A stretch of DNA of 64,000 nt from Chaunax sp. Z400. Lineage: Eukaryota > Chordata > Actinopteri > Lophiiformes > Chaunacidae. Location of the stretch: positions 21,730,810 through 21,794,809 of the forward strand of contig CM075187.1 in the NCBI GenBank assembly GCA_037577475.1, written 5' to 3'. The notes under the pieces were generated by a model, which did not search any database, was not told the origin of the DNA, and saw only the letters and a list, made by a program, of their open reading frames with translations. The position numbers and the translations under genes are program-made. Positions 37,880 through 50,386 of this stretch are shown in pieces; position 1 is the first letter of the stretch; each line of letters opens with the position of its first letter.

Positions 37880-38026
37880 CTCTGCAGGCCCGGGTCGTGG
37901 TGTTGAGGTAGTACTGATGGGCGCAGCTGTCGTATTGGCATTCCCCGAACAAAAGGACCCTGGCCGGGTCACGGCAAGACGTACAAACCCCGGTCATGTC
38001 GCACGTCAGGCACTGGCTGTCACATG
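37880..38026 (-). CDS. fras1: fras1 exon w9 (FU11)
   Basis: The exon is 147 nt, phase 1-1: CDSQCLTCDMTGVCTSCRDP, then ARVLLFGECQYDSCAHQYYL and NTTTRACR. L-L-F-G-E-C-Q-Y-x-S-C-A-x-Q-Y-Y-L is essentially the human FU11 sequence (recalled). It has eight cysteines with the distinctive C-x4-C loop, and NTT is a potential N-glycosylation site. The donor AGAG-GTACAC lacks the usual +5 G. Confidence 0.97.
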
Positions 38027-39025
38027 CTGCCGAAAACAAAAAGGTTGACATGGAGGTCTAGTTTGATATGAGGTCAGGGATCAGCGACGGGATCTGATTA
38101 CGTCAGCCATCACAGAATACTGACTTAATGTGAGATGCTCAAAATAACCGACTGAAGACTTTGAAAATGTGGTTTTAACATTGTAGGATTTATTAACATT
38201 CAACTAGATTATGGTGATTTTATTTTATTTATGATTTTGCTAATTAACAGGATATCAAAAAAAATTACTCCAGATATTTACAGCCCGTTTGGTAGAAAAT
38301 CAGGTGATGGACAAAAGCTAAAGTGGTGAATTTGAGTTGAGATCGAGGAATCTTTTAGAGGATTTTTTTTTAACAAGTCAAGTTAACGCATTTACAAACA
38401 TCTGCACAATGTTCTTCTCAAGTAACTGCAATTACTTGAATGAAAAACTCTGGAAGATGTATTCCCTGATTGTGTATCACTATGTTCTTTTCTGATTAAG
38501 GGTTAAGAAGCATGGACAGCACGATCTGATTGCTTTTTAGTCACTAACGTTGTTGCCAAAGTTGAATTAAATACTTTTGAATACCAGGCAGCAGTTTGAT
38601 TTAATGCCTTGCAATCACTGCTATAAATGTTTTCAAGGGAACAAAAGGCAACTTACAGATGAGCAAACAATACAGAGACTTGCAGCTCACTTGTCATTTA
38701 CACACTCTGCAAACATACATAAAGCTAATGCAGATTAGCAGGAAAGGATATTAGTGAATCACATTAGAATCACATAAAAATCACTTATCAATAGAGGACC
38801 TCAGTGAACCTTATAAAACATGAGATGATATATACTATATAACATTATACAGTCTGGTGTTTTTACTATTTTAACTTCCTCCTGTGAGGTGCTGAAGTTT
38901 TCTAGTAGCATCATGTGACATGTGACGTAATCACAGAGGTGTGACTATAATGCATGTGGCCACGGCTCTGTTTTCTAGATGTGTCAAATGTTATCTCTCA
39001 GGTGCGACGCAGCAGCGGTACTTAC
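38027..39025. other. fras1 intron w8-w9
   Basis: A 1.0-kb AT-rich intron with no recognised element. Confidence 0.8.
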
Positions 39026-39172
39026 GTTGACAGATCCTGTGACCGTTGTCATAGTAACCAAGGGGACATTTGGGAGCACAAAGACCAGAGGGCAACAGAG
39101 CACTGTTCGCAGGGCAGGATGTGCAGGAGAGAGGCCCTGCCCCGCTGCAGGCCTCACATGATGGATGGCATC
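39026..39172 (-). CDS. fras1: fras1 exon w8 (FU10)
   Basis: The exon is 147 nt, phase 1-1: CHPSCEACSGAGPLSCTSCP, then ANSALLPSGLCAPKCPLGYY and DNGHRICQ. It has eight cysteines; human FU10 CHSSCRTCQGRGPFSCSSC is close (recalled). The split codon with w9 gives Pro, as in human CQPC. The first codon, shared with w7, gives Arg. The acceptor is CATTTTTTTCTCCCAG and the donor CAAC-GTAAGT, a perfect consensus. Confidence 0.96.
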
Positions 39173-39515
39173 CTGGGAGAAAAAAATGTTTTATTTCAAT
39201 AACATAAGATGAGACTTAAAAAGACTCAATGTGGAGAAATTAAGTCATGGAAACAGTGTATAGTTCAAGGAATACAATAAAAATAGAATAATTCAGTGTA
39301 AAAAATCAACAATTCGACCGACTGCTTAGAATTTATGACTGAGGTACATAGAGAGCGTACTACTGAACCAGGGAGGGTACAACATGTAAGTGCAACATAA
39401 ATACACCACTATATTAGATATATAGTATGTCCAGTTTATGAACAAAAGATGAAACACACAAAGAAGTAACTAACTGACTAAAAGCTGTTGTAGGCAGGAG
39501 AGTAAAAGTCCTTAC
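39173..39515. other. fras1 intron w7-w8
   Basis: A 343-nt intron, one of the shorter ones; no features. Confidence 0.85.
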
Positions 39516-39671
39516 TGAAGCAGGCGCCATGCCAGCCATAGTGACCCTGGGGACAGTGGGAGACACAGTGATCACCCAGCAGCCAGTTCCTTGGTGCTTT
39601 ACACCACAGACAAACACTGCCAATGCCCGTCTGGAGGTCTCCTGTACAGCGGTGACAGTCTGAACTGCACT
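39516..39671 (-). CDS. fras1: fras1 exon w7 (FU9)
   Basis: The exon is 156 nt, phase 1-1: CSSDCHRCTGDLQTGIGSVC, then LWCKAPRNWLLGDHCVSHCP and QGHYGWHGACF. It has eight cysteines. The spacer between Cys3 and Cys4 is longer than in the other units, a feature also found in human FU9 (AADLHNTGSICLRC, and LLLGDHCVPDCP; recalled). A longer open frame in another phase overlaps it and is a shadow. Confidence 0.96.
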
Positions 39672-41204
39672 CTGCAAGAAGGACACAAACAAGACGGAAT
39701 ATATCAAAGTGCTGAACACAGATAATATCAAGTCACCATCGTCACACTCTTCAACACGTTACTGCAGCCCTCCTTTAGTTCTGTCACCAAAATGAAAACA
39801 GCTTTTTGTTTTTTATCATACCTTTCCTTATTTTCCTTTATTATTTATTTAGAGGGAACCTCTTATGAGCATTTATTAAAGAAATACAGCAGTTAAACAC
39901 AAGATTATAATAAACAACTCAACTACAAGTTCTGGAATAATACAATTCAACCTAAGTAATGATTCTTAAGTGAGAAACAACTGGAAAAGAACTGATATCT
40001 AAATACAACAGGGAGGCGACATAAGGTGTCTTTGCCATTTTCCCTTCTGCAAGTTCCCTCATCTGTTAACTATCTCCCTCAGTCATTTAAATGTTCCACA
40101 CACCATCTCTCACCTACCACCTATAGACTCGTATACCACAGACCTTATCACACCAGGGTCACCCAGAGGGAAACCATGAAGAACAGCTCGTGGCGTTTTA
40201 TATCTGATGCTATCTGGGTCCAGGTGGCACAGTGGCAGGCACCATAAAGTAATCTGCCCGTGCCAAGATAACAATCTACAGTGAACAGCAGAACAACGGG
40301 GCTCTGCAGGTGAAGAGCTGTGTGTTGGCCAGGTGAGGATTACAGATAAGAGAGAATATTTGAAAGAAAAGAAGTGTTAAAACCATGAAAGCAGTCAGGG
40401 ATTAAAGTAAATGAGAAAAAGTTTGGAGGGATTACAAATTGAAACAGACTGTTATTAAACCATTGGCAACAAGATCTGGATTTAATCAGAAAATGTGAAA
40501 TGTGATCTTCTCTCCAGGTTTTGTTGGCTGATAACTGGTTACTTTCATGGGTAAATGAGTTTAATGGTGGTAAATGCAAGTAAAAACTACTATTTCAGTG
40601 GCTTTACTCTTGAGACTAAATGAGAGGACGACTAGGAAGGGGACACTTTTAAAATATAGTTATGCAGTGCTTTAACATTCAAATACAAGGACAAAAAAGG
40701 AGGAAAAAAAAGGAAATAACAGACAAGTAAATCAGAGTACAGTAACACAAGAAGTGCACTTAAAGCAACCTGAACCTTAAAGAAAAATAAAAACCAAAAT
40801 ACAGAAAAGTACTCCTACTGTCACCGTTTCTATTTTCTGACATAAACGTCTTTACCCTGTAAACGCATAGAACACATATTCTCCTTATACTTAATGTTTA
40901 TTCACTCTTCCCATGACTTGGATAAATACATTTACTAATACACAGCACTTTCTTTTGATTAATACTTTTTCCCTTGATTCATTTTCTGTAAAAATGTTCA
41001 GGCTTAGAAATTTAAGGAGACGATAGAGACTAAAATCAGCAGAGTCAGCCTCTGGGCCCTGGTGCAAAAACCTGTTTAACTTTATTACCTCGTCTTAAAA
41101 AATGGACCCAATGTTTATTCAACACAACTAAACTTACTGATAGAAAATGCTGATTATTAATGAGTGGTTATATTTTTATTTCTCCTCTGTAAAGGCGGCT
41201 GGTC

Positions 41205-42375
41205 CTTGTTCATCTCCACCCCCTGGTGAGCCCAGTAATGGACTCACTTCAGTTCGCCTACCAACCTGGCATCGGGGTGGACAATGCCTTCATCTTCCTC
41301 CAACACCGAGCCCTCTCTCACCTGGAGAAGCCGGCAAGCACTGTGAGAATCATGTTCTTTAATTTCTCCAGTGCTTTCAACAGGATACCGCCTGCACTTC
41401 TGAGGGACAAGCTGGAGCACACCGGTGTAGGCCACCACCCCACATGCTGGATACTGGACTACCTCACCAACCATCCACAGTATGTGAGGACACAGGACTG
41501 TGTGTCCGACATGGTTGTCTGCAGTACGGGGGCCCCGCAGGGAACGGTCCTGGCTCCGAGCCTCGTCACCCTCTACTCTGCAGATTTCTCCCATAACTCA
41601 CCCACCTGTCAGCCATCGTCGGTCTCATCACAGATGGGGCCGACAGGGAGTACAGAGAACTGGTGCAGGACTTTGTGGACTGGTGCCAGCAGAACCAGCT
41701 TCAGATCAACACGGTGAAAACCAAAGAACTGGTGATGGATTTTCCGCAGGCGCACACACACTCCCTGATAACACAACTGCACTTTATAAGAAAGGCCAGA
41801 GCAGACTCTATCTGCTCAGGAGACTGAGGTCTTTTGGAGTGCAGGGGGCACTCCTTTAACACATTTTTCGACACTGTGGTGTCATCAGCCATCTTCTATT
41901 GAGTGGTCTGCTGGGGCAGCGGGATCTCGGTGGCGCACAGGAAACGACTCGACAAACTGATAAAGAAAGCCAGCTCTGTCCTGGGATGCCCCCTCCATCC
42001 GGTGGAGGTGGTGGGAGAAAGGAGGATGATAGCAAAACTGTCATCCAAGATGGACAATGACTCCAACCCCATGCAGGAGACTAGAGCAGCACTGGAGAGT
42101 GGAGGTCTTTCCTTCCTGCAGCTGTCAGACTGGACAACCAGCACTGCTCCCAGTAGACCACACACACCAGTCCCTGTGCTATATTCTGATATATTTTTAT
42201 ATCTCTTCTTGTTTGTATGTATTTTATATTTTTTATATTTTGTGTGTATATTTGATTGAATTTCAAATATTTTTCTCCACTGTTTATATATTGTTCCTAT
42301 TTTTGCTTATTCTATTTTTGCTATCTACTGTGCTACTGTAACCATTGTGGGACTAATAAAGGAACATCTTATCTT
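41205..42375 (+). mobile_element. L2-like LINE fragment, reverse transcriptase broken
   Basis: A plus-strand frame from 41226 matches the palm of fish L2-type reverse transcriptase: DSLQFAYQPGIGVDNAFIFL, STVRIMFFNFSSAFNRIPPA, then the CSTGAPQGTVLAPSL motif. Near 41610 the frame jumps and the motif with the catalytic Asp pair is absent. The text continues in another frame (DFVDWCQQNQLQINT-like), with a further deletion near 41760, then RSRLYLLRRLRSFGVQ and RLDKLIKKASSVLGC. It ends GGACTAATAAAGGAACATCT with an ATCTTA tail. It is 5'-truncated, twice deleted and not functional. Confidence 0.9.
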
Positions 42376-45300
42376 ACTCCTCTTTACATGTTGTTCTGTG
42401 GCCTGATTTCAAAGTTCTACATCTTTCCTTTTGGTTTCTATGTGGTCAAGCTCAGTCGAATTGAGCTACATGACATACAATTTGGAATTTGACTCTATTG
42501 TGTCTCTACTGTTGTCACGTTACTACAGACTTGCTGTGAGACTTGTATCATCAGATTTGGGGAATTTTAGATTTGGTCCGATTAGTTATTTCTGGTAATG
42601 GCTTTGGGTCAATGATATATCAATATGATTTTTTGTCTTCTTGCATATCTCTAAATGGTTGACATTTAACTCAGATAGTTGCATTATTTCTGCCTTCAGA
42701 GCAGCTTTGCCTTTGACAAATGCTTGTAGAATTCAAACTCCAATCTCCTGAACATGGCATCTGCCCAGAGAAGTCCTGCTCTCCTTCAGAAACGATAATC
42801 ACAGAGTAAAAGAGGATGAATTACTTCCTGTCATCTCTCATCACTCCTTTCATATTACATTGCGTTCAGCGTTTCTCCTGCCCGTTTGCAGGTGATCTGG
42901 CTCCAGGTGTTAAACAAATCGCTCCATCATGAATATAAGACAACTGCGGCATCAGGGATTATTGACTGTGGAGAGTGAAACTGAATATAAAACTAAAACG
43001 GTATTGATTTGGGTTCCTCAGAACCATTCTTTATGGGGTAGTTACCATTTTCGAATCACACAAAAATTTATGCTGGCGCCATAAATGCACAGGACGCATT
43101 CTGGATGACCACATTCTCTTGTGGGCCAGATTTACACCAGACAGTATCTTATATCATGTCTTTTTCTGCATCTCCTGAAATATATAAAGCAGAAACTTTC
43201 TTTAATGAGTCATCTAGGAAAATTAGGATTCTAATTCCTCTCAACTAGTTGCTTCCCTGGGATCCCGTGTTTCTCTCAGTAGGGACAGAGCCTGTAGCAG
43301 TTCAGAAATGATGAACAAAAGTGGGACATCATCTTTATTTGAAGTTTCAGGCAGAAGAGATGTGTGGTCCCCTGATGCTGACTTCACCCTGTCTCGACAT
43401 GTCACCCCAACAAAGAACAGATTTATAGATGCAGCCATGAAGTCCTACTTTTCTCTTTATGCTCAGAGCTGAATCACTACAGCTGGGTAACCACAAACAT
43501 CTGCTCTTGTTTTATGTCAGTATCAGGATAGAGACTGGTGTGGATATTGGTTGGGAGACACTTGTTTTTTACATTATCCTAATTTATTGACTACAAATAA
43601 GGGACAAGAGCACAGAATAACTTGTACTTTGTGGATGTATTTATAGGCAGTTGACATTTGTAAAAGAGCTGGTGAGAAATTAGTTTCTCATGACATCCGG
43701 AACATCGGCTTTAGAAATGAAGCTCACATTAATCATAGTGTTAAGGTGCAAAGAGCAGTGCATCATATTATTTTGAGCTGTTATTAGCTCTATGCCCGAG
43801 TCTTTCCTTAGGAAGGACAAGGGACGATAAAAGATTTAACTCTTTCAAAGATGCAGTGATGAATACAGTATCATCCCAATTTATGGCCCCATCTTTAGCA
43901 GATTTGGTCAATTAACTCCTGTTCAGTGCCTAAAAATAACTATTTCAAAAGAGTTAACATTTTCTTTATTCGCTTTACAGCCAGATGTGCTTGGAATTGC
44001 TTCAATTTAATAATTTTGATAAAAGAAGTGCCTGCAGGGTAGATGGAAGATAAACGATTGGATATTTTAACCACTTTAAATATTAAACAAGGCCACCATC
44101 AGTTCAAATACTGTTTTCTCTGTTTTAGACATTTTGCCTCTTTTTGTCTGATCAACAAGATTTAAAAGCAAACAAAGGTGCCAAAGGCTCATTTTCTGCT
44201 CACTTATTCAGCGAAATTGAGTTATAATGATCATAAATCATAGCAGAGTAACATTTTTCTTTCATTCAAATCTTGTTCGTCTTGCAAGCATCAATCACAA
44301 TCAACAGCAGTTGTTGCTGTAGCCTAAAACTTGTCTTAAATGTCCTTCTCTGGAGGTTATTTTTCTCTATTCATCAGAAGAAACGGGATCCTGTGTCTTT
44401 TATATCAATGTTACAGGACTACATCTTGTTTCTATGATAATGCATCCCTGTTGTAGGTTAATTTTAAGCTTCATATGTTGTTAAATAATGCCTCCAACAT
44501 AATTACGATGCTAAATAATGTCTTGTAGGTGTAAGGTTTGAACTGAGTTGTTCCAGAAACTCTTTCTTCTGTACTTTTAGAGCTCAGGGCTCAGATGTTA
44601 GGTGGAACATCTCAGTAATGATGGACTAAGGTTTCTACTGGGGAGCAGGAATCCATGACAATCTACAAATTTTGTCAAATAATATCTTGCAAAGCTAACA
44701 TTTTGGTCAGATTTATTGGCATGATGGTCATAGCATTTAGATTTTTCATTGCTCACTGGAGACCATGAGGATTTACAAATTTTCTAACAATTTTGAGACA
44801 AATTCAGGAAATAGATAATCAATTTGGGTTTACCAACACGTACGGATGATTTTCTTTCCCCACACTCTGTGAGAAATATGTGTTGTAGCAGTATTATGTT
44901 GAAATTTATGGCCAGAAAATGTCATCCTTCCCAACAGGATGTTGAATTATGGATTGTGAATTGTCCACAGAAGCATAACAAACAGAATCAAATCTCTTTC
45001 ACTTGAGGCTGCAAGTAATTAAACTCTAACACAGTAAATCCAACCTACATACTCTAATGGCTCTTTGCGTGTCAACACACATTAGATGTGCAGCTCTGTC
45101 ACATCACTATTTCCCATCATTCACCTTGTACAGCTGTCATAATTTTAGCAGCTGGCTGAGTCAGTGTTTTCTCAGTCAACATGGAGAATAATGACATGAA
45201 AATGGAAAGAAAGGTGGCAGAGCCAACAAACTGACACTAATAGAAATGAGACGTTCAGCCAATACTAAAATGTTTTACATAAGAAGTATAGACATGCTCT

Positions 45301-45585
45301 ATAATGAGCTAGAGAACACTGCTGCTGTCAAATACGTATCAAATGGGAGCTCCTGTGGAGAGACACGGAGAGGAAGAGACAGAGGGGGGGAGCGAGAGTG
45401 AGTGTGAGAGCCAGCCGGGCCACAGGAGAGTAAGAGGAGACAACCAACAGAAAGGCATCTGCCTCCGATCGCTGCTGCATTGTGAACCTGAGATGAAGAG
45501 CGACAGCCTCATCACCTTAAGAGGTTAGGTAACAGCAAGGGTACCGCTGGGTGGGCAGAGGTAGTCCGAGGGGAAGAATCTGATC

Positions 45586-45588
<3 letters not shown>

Positions 45589-45679
<91 letters not shown>
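45589..45679. repeat. (TG)n microsatellite, 91 bp
   Basis: A TG run with one CGCG interruption near 45647. Confidence 0.98.
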
Positions 45680-45680
<1 letters not shown>

Positions 45681-46254
45681 CACTGGCCAGGCAGAAATGA
45701 TGACCCCTGGATTTCTTTGGCCCAAAAGGCATCTTTTATTAACTACCAGGTTTGGTTGAGTGTGTCTGTGTGAGAGCTCGAACGGTGCATGTCATCAGAA
45801 ATTCTAATTAAAAGTCAATGTGTCAATGTTTCCCCGCCTGCTCTGTTTACCCCCTGCTATCTCTTCCATGCTGGCTTTCCACCATGTAAATAGGTCTGTT
45901 TTTAATCTATTGCCAGTCATGCAGATAGGTAAAAACTCATTTCATTACCCAGAGACAAGGAGGAGGAGGACCACTGCAATCTTCTATTTATCTTCTTTCT
46001 GGTTATGTATCATATTTTGCCTGCCAATAACAAATAGCATCTTTTGTGATGATGAAAAAGAGTAGCAGGGTGGGGAGGTATCTTAGGCTTTATTAGCAAA
46101 GATCTAAAGAAAGCTCTTCTTATCCCTGTGGATGTTCATGTCAAGTAAGTCTCTCTCAAAAATGTAACCGTGAGAGATAAACTCATCACAAGTCTAGTTT
46201 TTTGTTTGTTTATTTGTTTTGTTTTGTTATTGTACCCAGAAGTTAAGATATCTT

Positions 46255-46350
46255 TGGGGATGACATTTGGGGAGCAAATTGGAGTTCAGTATCTTGCTCA
46301 AGGATCGAACCATCGACTTTCCGATTTGAACTATTGTTTTACCAGGCATC
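46255..46350 (-). mobile_element. tRNA-derived SINE fragment
   Basis: On the minus strand GGTTCGATCC (46311-46302) is a perfect pol III B box. It is followed by TTGAGCAAGATACTGAACTC and AATTTGCTCC, the body seen in common teleost SINEs (recalled). The A-box half is poorly preserved. Confidence 0.65.
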
Positions 46351-47104
46351 TACTAAATGAAGCATCATACTTAAGATCACTATTAGCGATGCACAAAACA
46401 GAATATAAGGCTTAATGATTACACGCATGTTACTGAAATACATTTTGGGAGTCAGGTATGATTAAAATAATAGTAGACAAACCTGCTGATGAAAGCAGTA
46501 AGGCTGAAATCTTGCCAGTTGGTCTGATTAGACTGATTTAAGTGATTTCTTTTAGGTAGGAGAGGGAACAAGACCACGTCAGGTGTGATGAATGTCTTTT
46601 GAAGCTGTGATTTTTTTAAATTATTTTGAAAGTACAAGAAATGAAGAATTAATTTGCAATCATCTCAAATTCAATACCTAACCAAACAAACAAGCCATTT
46701 AAACTCTTAGAATCTGAGGCTACTCAAGCAGAAATAAGGGAACAATAGGGATTGTTTTTTAATAAGGGATCTCTTGAACAAATCTAGAGTGTTTTGCTCA
46801 TTCGCTTTAATTACTTAACCTCGCTTTCTTCTTTTCCACAGAGACAACATAATCTGCTTTGTGTGCAATTTAGGAGGAGTTTCTTGTGGAAATGATGCAA
46901 AAATGCAGAATTATTTCAGCAGCAGGAAAAACTGAATTGACTTGCAGCTCTGCGGATCACTTAAGACCTAAAAATTCAAAAGAAACAAACTGCAGAGCTT
47001 TGAAGTAAAAAGTAGAAATTGAATAACATGTATTTTAAATGGTTGTTCTTTTCTCATGAATGATGCAGGTTATTTGAGCAGACACATGCAAGACTTTTAA
47101 GCCT

Positions 47105-47215
47105 TCCTTGGTCAGTCGGCAGGGTAAGGCACTAAACCCTGCCATAGTTAGTGGTTCTATTCCCACTAGGGCAACTCAGACTATAAATGTAAGCACTCGT
47201 GGCAGTGTGTTGGAT
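47105..47215 (+). mobile_element. tRNA-derived SINE fragment near exon w6
   Basis: An A-box-like GGTCAGTCGGCAGGG (47109-47123) and a B-box-like GGTTCTATTCC (47152-47162) have tRNA spacing. The body ACTAGGGCAACTCAGACTAT and AAATGTAAGC follows. The 3' tail is lost. It ends about 80 nt from the w6 donor. Confidence 0.68.
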
Positions 47216-47296
47216 GGAAGCTTTGCGAAAACTGCATACAAATATGCATGACACCATCCATGTACCCAAACACACACACAACACAGGCTGACTTAC

Positions 47297-47443
47297 TGAG
47301 GCACTCTCCAGTAATAGCGTTGAGGAAATGCCCATCTTGGCAGCTTGTCCTGCAGTAGCCGCTCTGCAGGGAGGCCAGCGGAGGGCAGGAGGCACAGTCA
47401 GCCTGGGAGGGGCCATTGCAAGTCTCGCAGGATGGATGGCATG
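47297..47443 (-). CDS. fras1: fras1 exon w6 (FU8)
   Basis: The exon is 147 nt, phase 1-1: ACHPSCETCNGPSQADCASC, then PPLASLQSGYCRTSCQDGHF and LNAITGECL. It has eight cysteines. Human FU8 shares CHPTC, SDCISC and NCRTSC followed by FLN (recalled). The acceptor is CATCTCCCCAG and the donor CTCA-GTAAGT. Confidence 0.96.
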
Positions 47444-48925
47444 CTGGGGAGATGGATGAAATGGGGACGAGAGAGAGAGACAAAGGGAAGGTATGGGAGA
47501 GAAGGGACAAAATCAAGCAAAAAAATATCATTTTAAGTGGTGAGGAAAGTGAAAGCCCAAATATTAACTATTTCCAATAATTTGCACGGAATCAGACGTA
47601 GCACTCCTAATTTTGTTGTATGTCTTTGTACAATGGCAATAAAAGGTTTGTATTCCATTCTATTCTACTCTTTTCTATTCTATTCTATACCATTCATGAA
47701 GCATATCATTGCAAAAATAAATTTGGTACAGTGATGGCTATATTCTATGTTTTCATGTGAAAAAAGAACATCAATTTATTGAGCTAACTAAACACCGAAT
47801 GTTATTACCAACGATATATTTCAGTAAAATTTGACTCTTACAAAACTTCATAAAGGAGACGTGAGGAGGAAGTAAGGAAACAGACACCATTTATTTTGGC
47901 ATCCCAAGGGGAAATGTAGGTTGAGCCCATCATTCTTCTACGTATCTGTCTGTCGCTTCAATTATTCAAGCATAGTTTGGTGATTACTTCTTAAGACATA
48001 CACTGATGTTTACCACAGGTTTCCCCTCAAGATACAAAGTAAAATTCGGTATGCTTAAAATGATCTGAGAGGTTCGCTTAGGTCAAAGACTGTAAACTGA
48101 GGCAACATAATGAATGAAGGAGCAAATGGATTTTCATTAAAGAGGTGGCTTATAGAGGGGGGCAGAGGAGCCCTGCTAAGCTCTTTTTAGTGGTCCACAT
48201 ACTGTGGTAGCAATTGCACATTAATCACCACACAATTATACTTTATCTACGGTATGGAATTTGGTGCCGTGTAGAGCTTTTGAAATAAACCTGTGAAATT
48301 GGTATACTGGTGCTTTATACAGAACCACCTGCTGATCCCAGTTTAGGAACAAGTAAAAGCTTTCACCAATGACCTTACCTGAAATTACATACACAAAAGC
48401 AAAGTCTGTGGAGAACACAATGAGCCTTTTTAACACATATTTCATGCGCTCATCAAATGAATACTTTTCTTCTACACTAAAATAAAACCTGTGTAGTCTG
48501 GAGCTAAGAACACCAGGAAACATCATGCAAAGATCCCCAAACAGATAACAACTCTGAAGTCCCTTCAAAGTGCTTCTGAAGAGAAAAAAAAAAAAAAACA
48601 ACCTTTCTAAATCTCTAAAATTACAATGTGCTTCATTCAAAGTCTCTCTTATTCTTAAAAAAAGAAAAGTATTTACTTTCATGTGCATTAGAAGAAAAAT
48701 GTGAAAACTGTTAGGGGGTTATTACACTTGTCATTTCAAGCTTACCTTCATGAAAAACGTTTCACTCATTAATCACAACTTTCCCCCAATTATCATTATT
48801 ATTTAACTTTTTTTGTGGCATTAGACTTTCCAATTAGCATGTACAAGTCATTTCTTTTCTGTGTTCCTTCAAGCAAACTGTCTTAGTGGTGTTAAAAATG
48901 TGTGTGAGAGAGTGTGTGCTCTCAC
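47444..48925. other. fras1 intron w5-w6
   Basis: A 1.5-kb intron with a (TATTC)-type simple repeat at 47650-47690 and poly-A at 48583-48598. No gene was seen. Confidence 0.82.
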
Positions 48926-49066
48926 CTTGGCACTGATTTTCCTGACTGAAGAAGCCTTGTGGGCAGCTGGGGACACAGCGGCCCTCATATAGGCTGGACG
49001 GGGAGGGACAGGATGTGCAGTTGTCTGCAGATGGCCCAGTACAGAGCCAGCAGGAGGGGTGACACT
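48926..49066 (-). CDS. fras1: fras1 exon w5 (FU7)
   Basis: The exon is 141 nt, phase 1-1: ECHPSCWLCTGPSADNCTSC, then PSPSSLYEGRCVPSCPQGFF and SQENQCQ. It has eight cysteines. It aligns with human CHQSCFRCAGKSPHNCTDC (recalled), including the NCT sequon. The acceptor is GTGTCCTTTTCAG and the donor CAAG-GTGAGA. Confidence 0.96.
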
Positions 49067-49260
49067 CTGAAAAGGACACAGAGAAAACTTTTTATATTCA
49101 TGGCAAGCCACGACCAGAGACAGAGGATGCTCCAAGCTGTATCTCCTCTCAACTTTCTTACTGCCGACGTTAGAACAAAATGCTAAACTAATGCATCTAA
49201 ATCATCCTCTTATTGATATAGAGCTATGCATCTATAGTAGTTGCAGTTTATGTATGTCTG

Positions 49261-49278
49261 GGTTAGGGTTAGGGTTAG
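49261..49278. repeat. Short interstitial telomere-like repeat
   Basis: Three tandem GGTTAG/GGGTTA units, the vertebrate telomere hexamer. It is too short to imply a chromosome fusion. Confidence 0.9.
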
Positions 49279-50354
49279 CCTGTCAGCCAAATTTCACCAC
49301 TATTTTATTAACCTGCAGCTATTCTACTGTATCCTGTTGAGTCTGAATGTCAAGAGCTTTTAGTCAGCTCTGCCAGTTCGAAGTGTAACACTCAGAGGAG
49401 GCCAACAGCGAGCTTCACAAATCAGAAGTCATGCATTAACATCAGAGTCGGTGCCAGCTCAGAGAGGCAGAGCCAAAAGGGCCACAAGCCAACAAAGACT
49501 TCTGAAATATACTTTACTGCTTAGTTGGGACTATTTGGCTTAACATAATACTACACATGGATAATTTTAGGATAATTTATATCTGAGGGAGTATTGGATT
49601 TGATGTTGCAGGAAGGATGGTGAAAGTTAGACAAGGTAATGTGGCTTCAAATGGCTGAAAGGATGAATTGAATACAGCTTGAGAGCACAGAGTAGTAATA
49701 TATGATGCTTAACTAAATGAAATGAAATAGGCATAGGAGACTAAATACCTGATTTATCGCTGTTTGTAGGTTTTGAATTATTTCTTAAATGTTCCGACTT
49801 GATTTATGATTTTTAGTTTTCTGTTGTTCTGCAGTCTCATTTCAGGTTTCCCATTGCAGCTTTAACCGTTGGATTTTTAACCAGTGTTAAATTCAGCATT
49901 AAGTGCAAAGGGTAACATTCCTGTGCTTGTTGTCTTTTTCTTTTTTTTTTTTTTTACACTTGGCTTCAAATGCATCCAACCACACTGTCCCTGGATTATT
50001 TACCCTTCCCCTACATGGCCCATTATACTTCACTGCACATCACTGCTGCAACCTTTGATGTCTGCTTTGGCAGTGTGCAGACAAATACTTAAGCTCTGGC
50101 ACCTGAGCCGAGCCACAAAACCGGGTAGCTGCTGATGCTGGTGGTGGGAAAGGAAAAAAAATGCCTGTCACCGACTGGCCAGGAGCATCAAGTGTCTGTG
50201 TGTGTGACTTACAAGTAGACAGTCTGTGCACAAGTATGCATGTATCTATAATTACTCCTCTCTTTCAGATTCTTACAGAAGGCTGTCAGCTGTATCCAAG
50301 TCTTGTAAACACTGTGCATGACAGCTACTGGCAGGAGCAGACTGGTTCATTTGT

Positions 50355-50355
50355 A

Positions 50356-50386
<31 letters not shown>
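50355..50386. repeat. (GT)n microsatellite
   Basis: A GT run of about 16 units with one GC change near its end. Confidence 0.95.

Larger units (their letters stand above)
39672..47296. other. fras1 intron w6-w7
   Basis: A 7.6-kb intron. It holds the L2-like LINE fragment (41205-42375), a GT microsatellite (45589-45679), and two tRNA-derived SINE fragments (46255-46350 and 47105-47215). The stretches 39672-41200 and 42380-45580 look like plain AT-rich intron. Confidence 0.85.

Noticed and set aside
39414..39731. 105-codon minus-strand frame over exon w7
   Set aside because: It is in the wrong phase. The splice-bounded frame gives the eight-cysteine FU repeat instead.
49261..49278. Chromosome fusion point marked by telomere repeats
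   Set aside because: Only three hexamers are present, within an uninterrupted gene intron; chance or repair insertion is enough to explain it.
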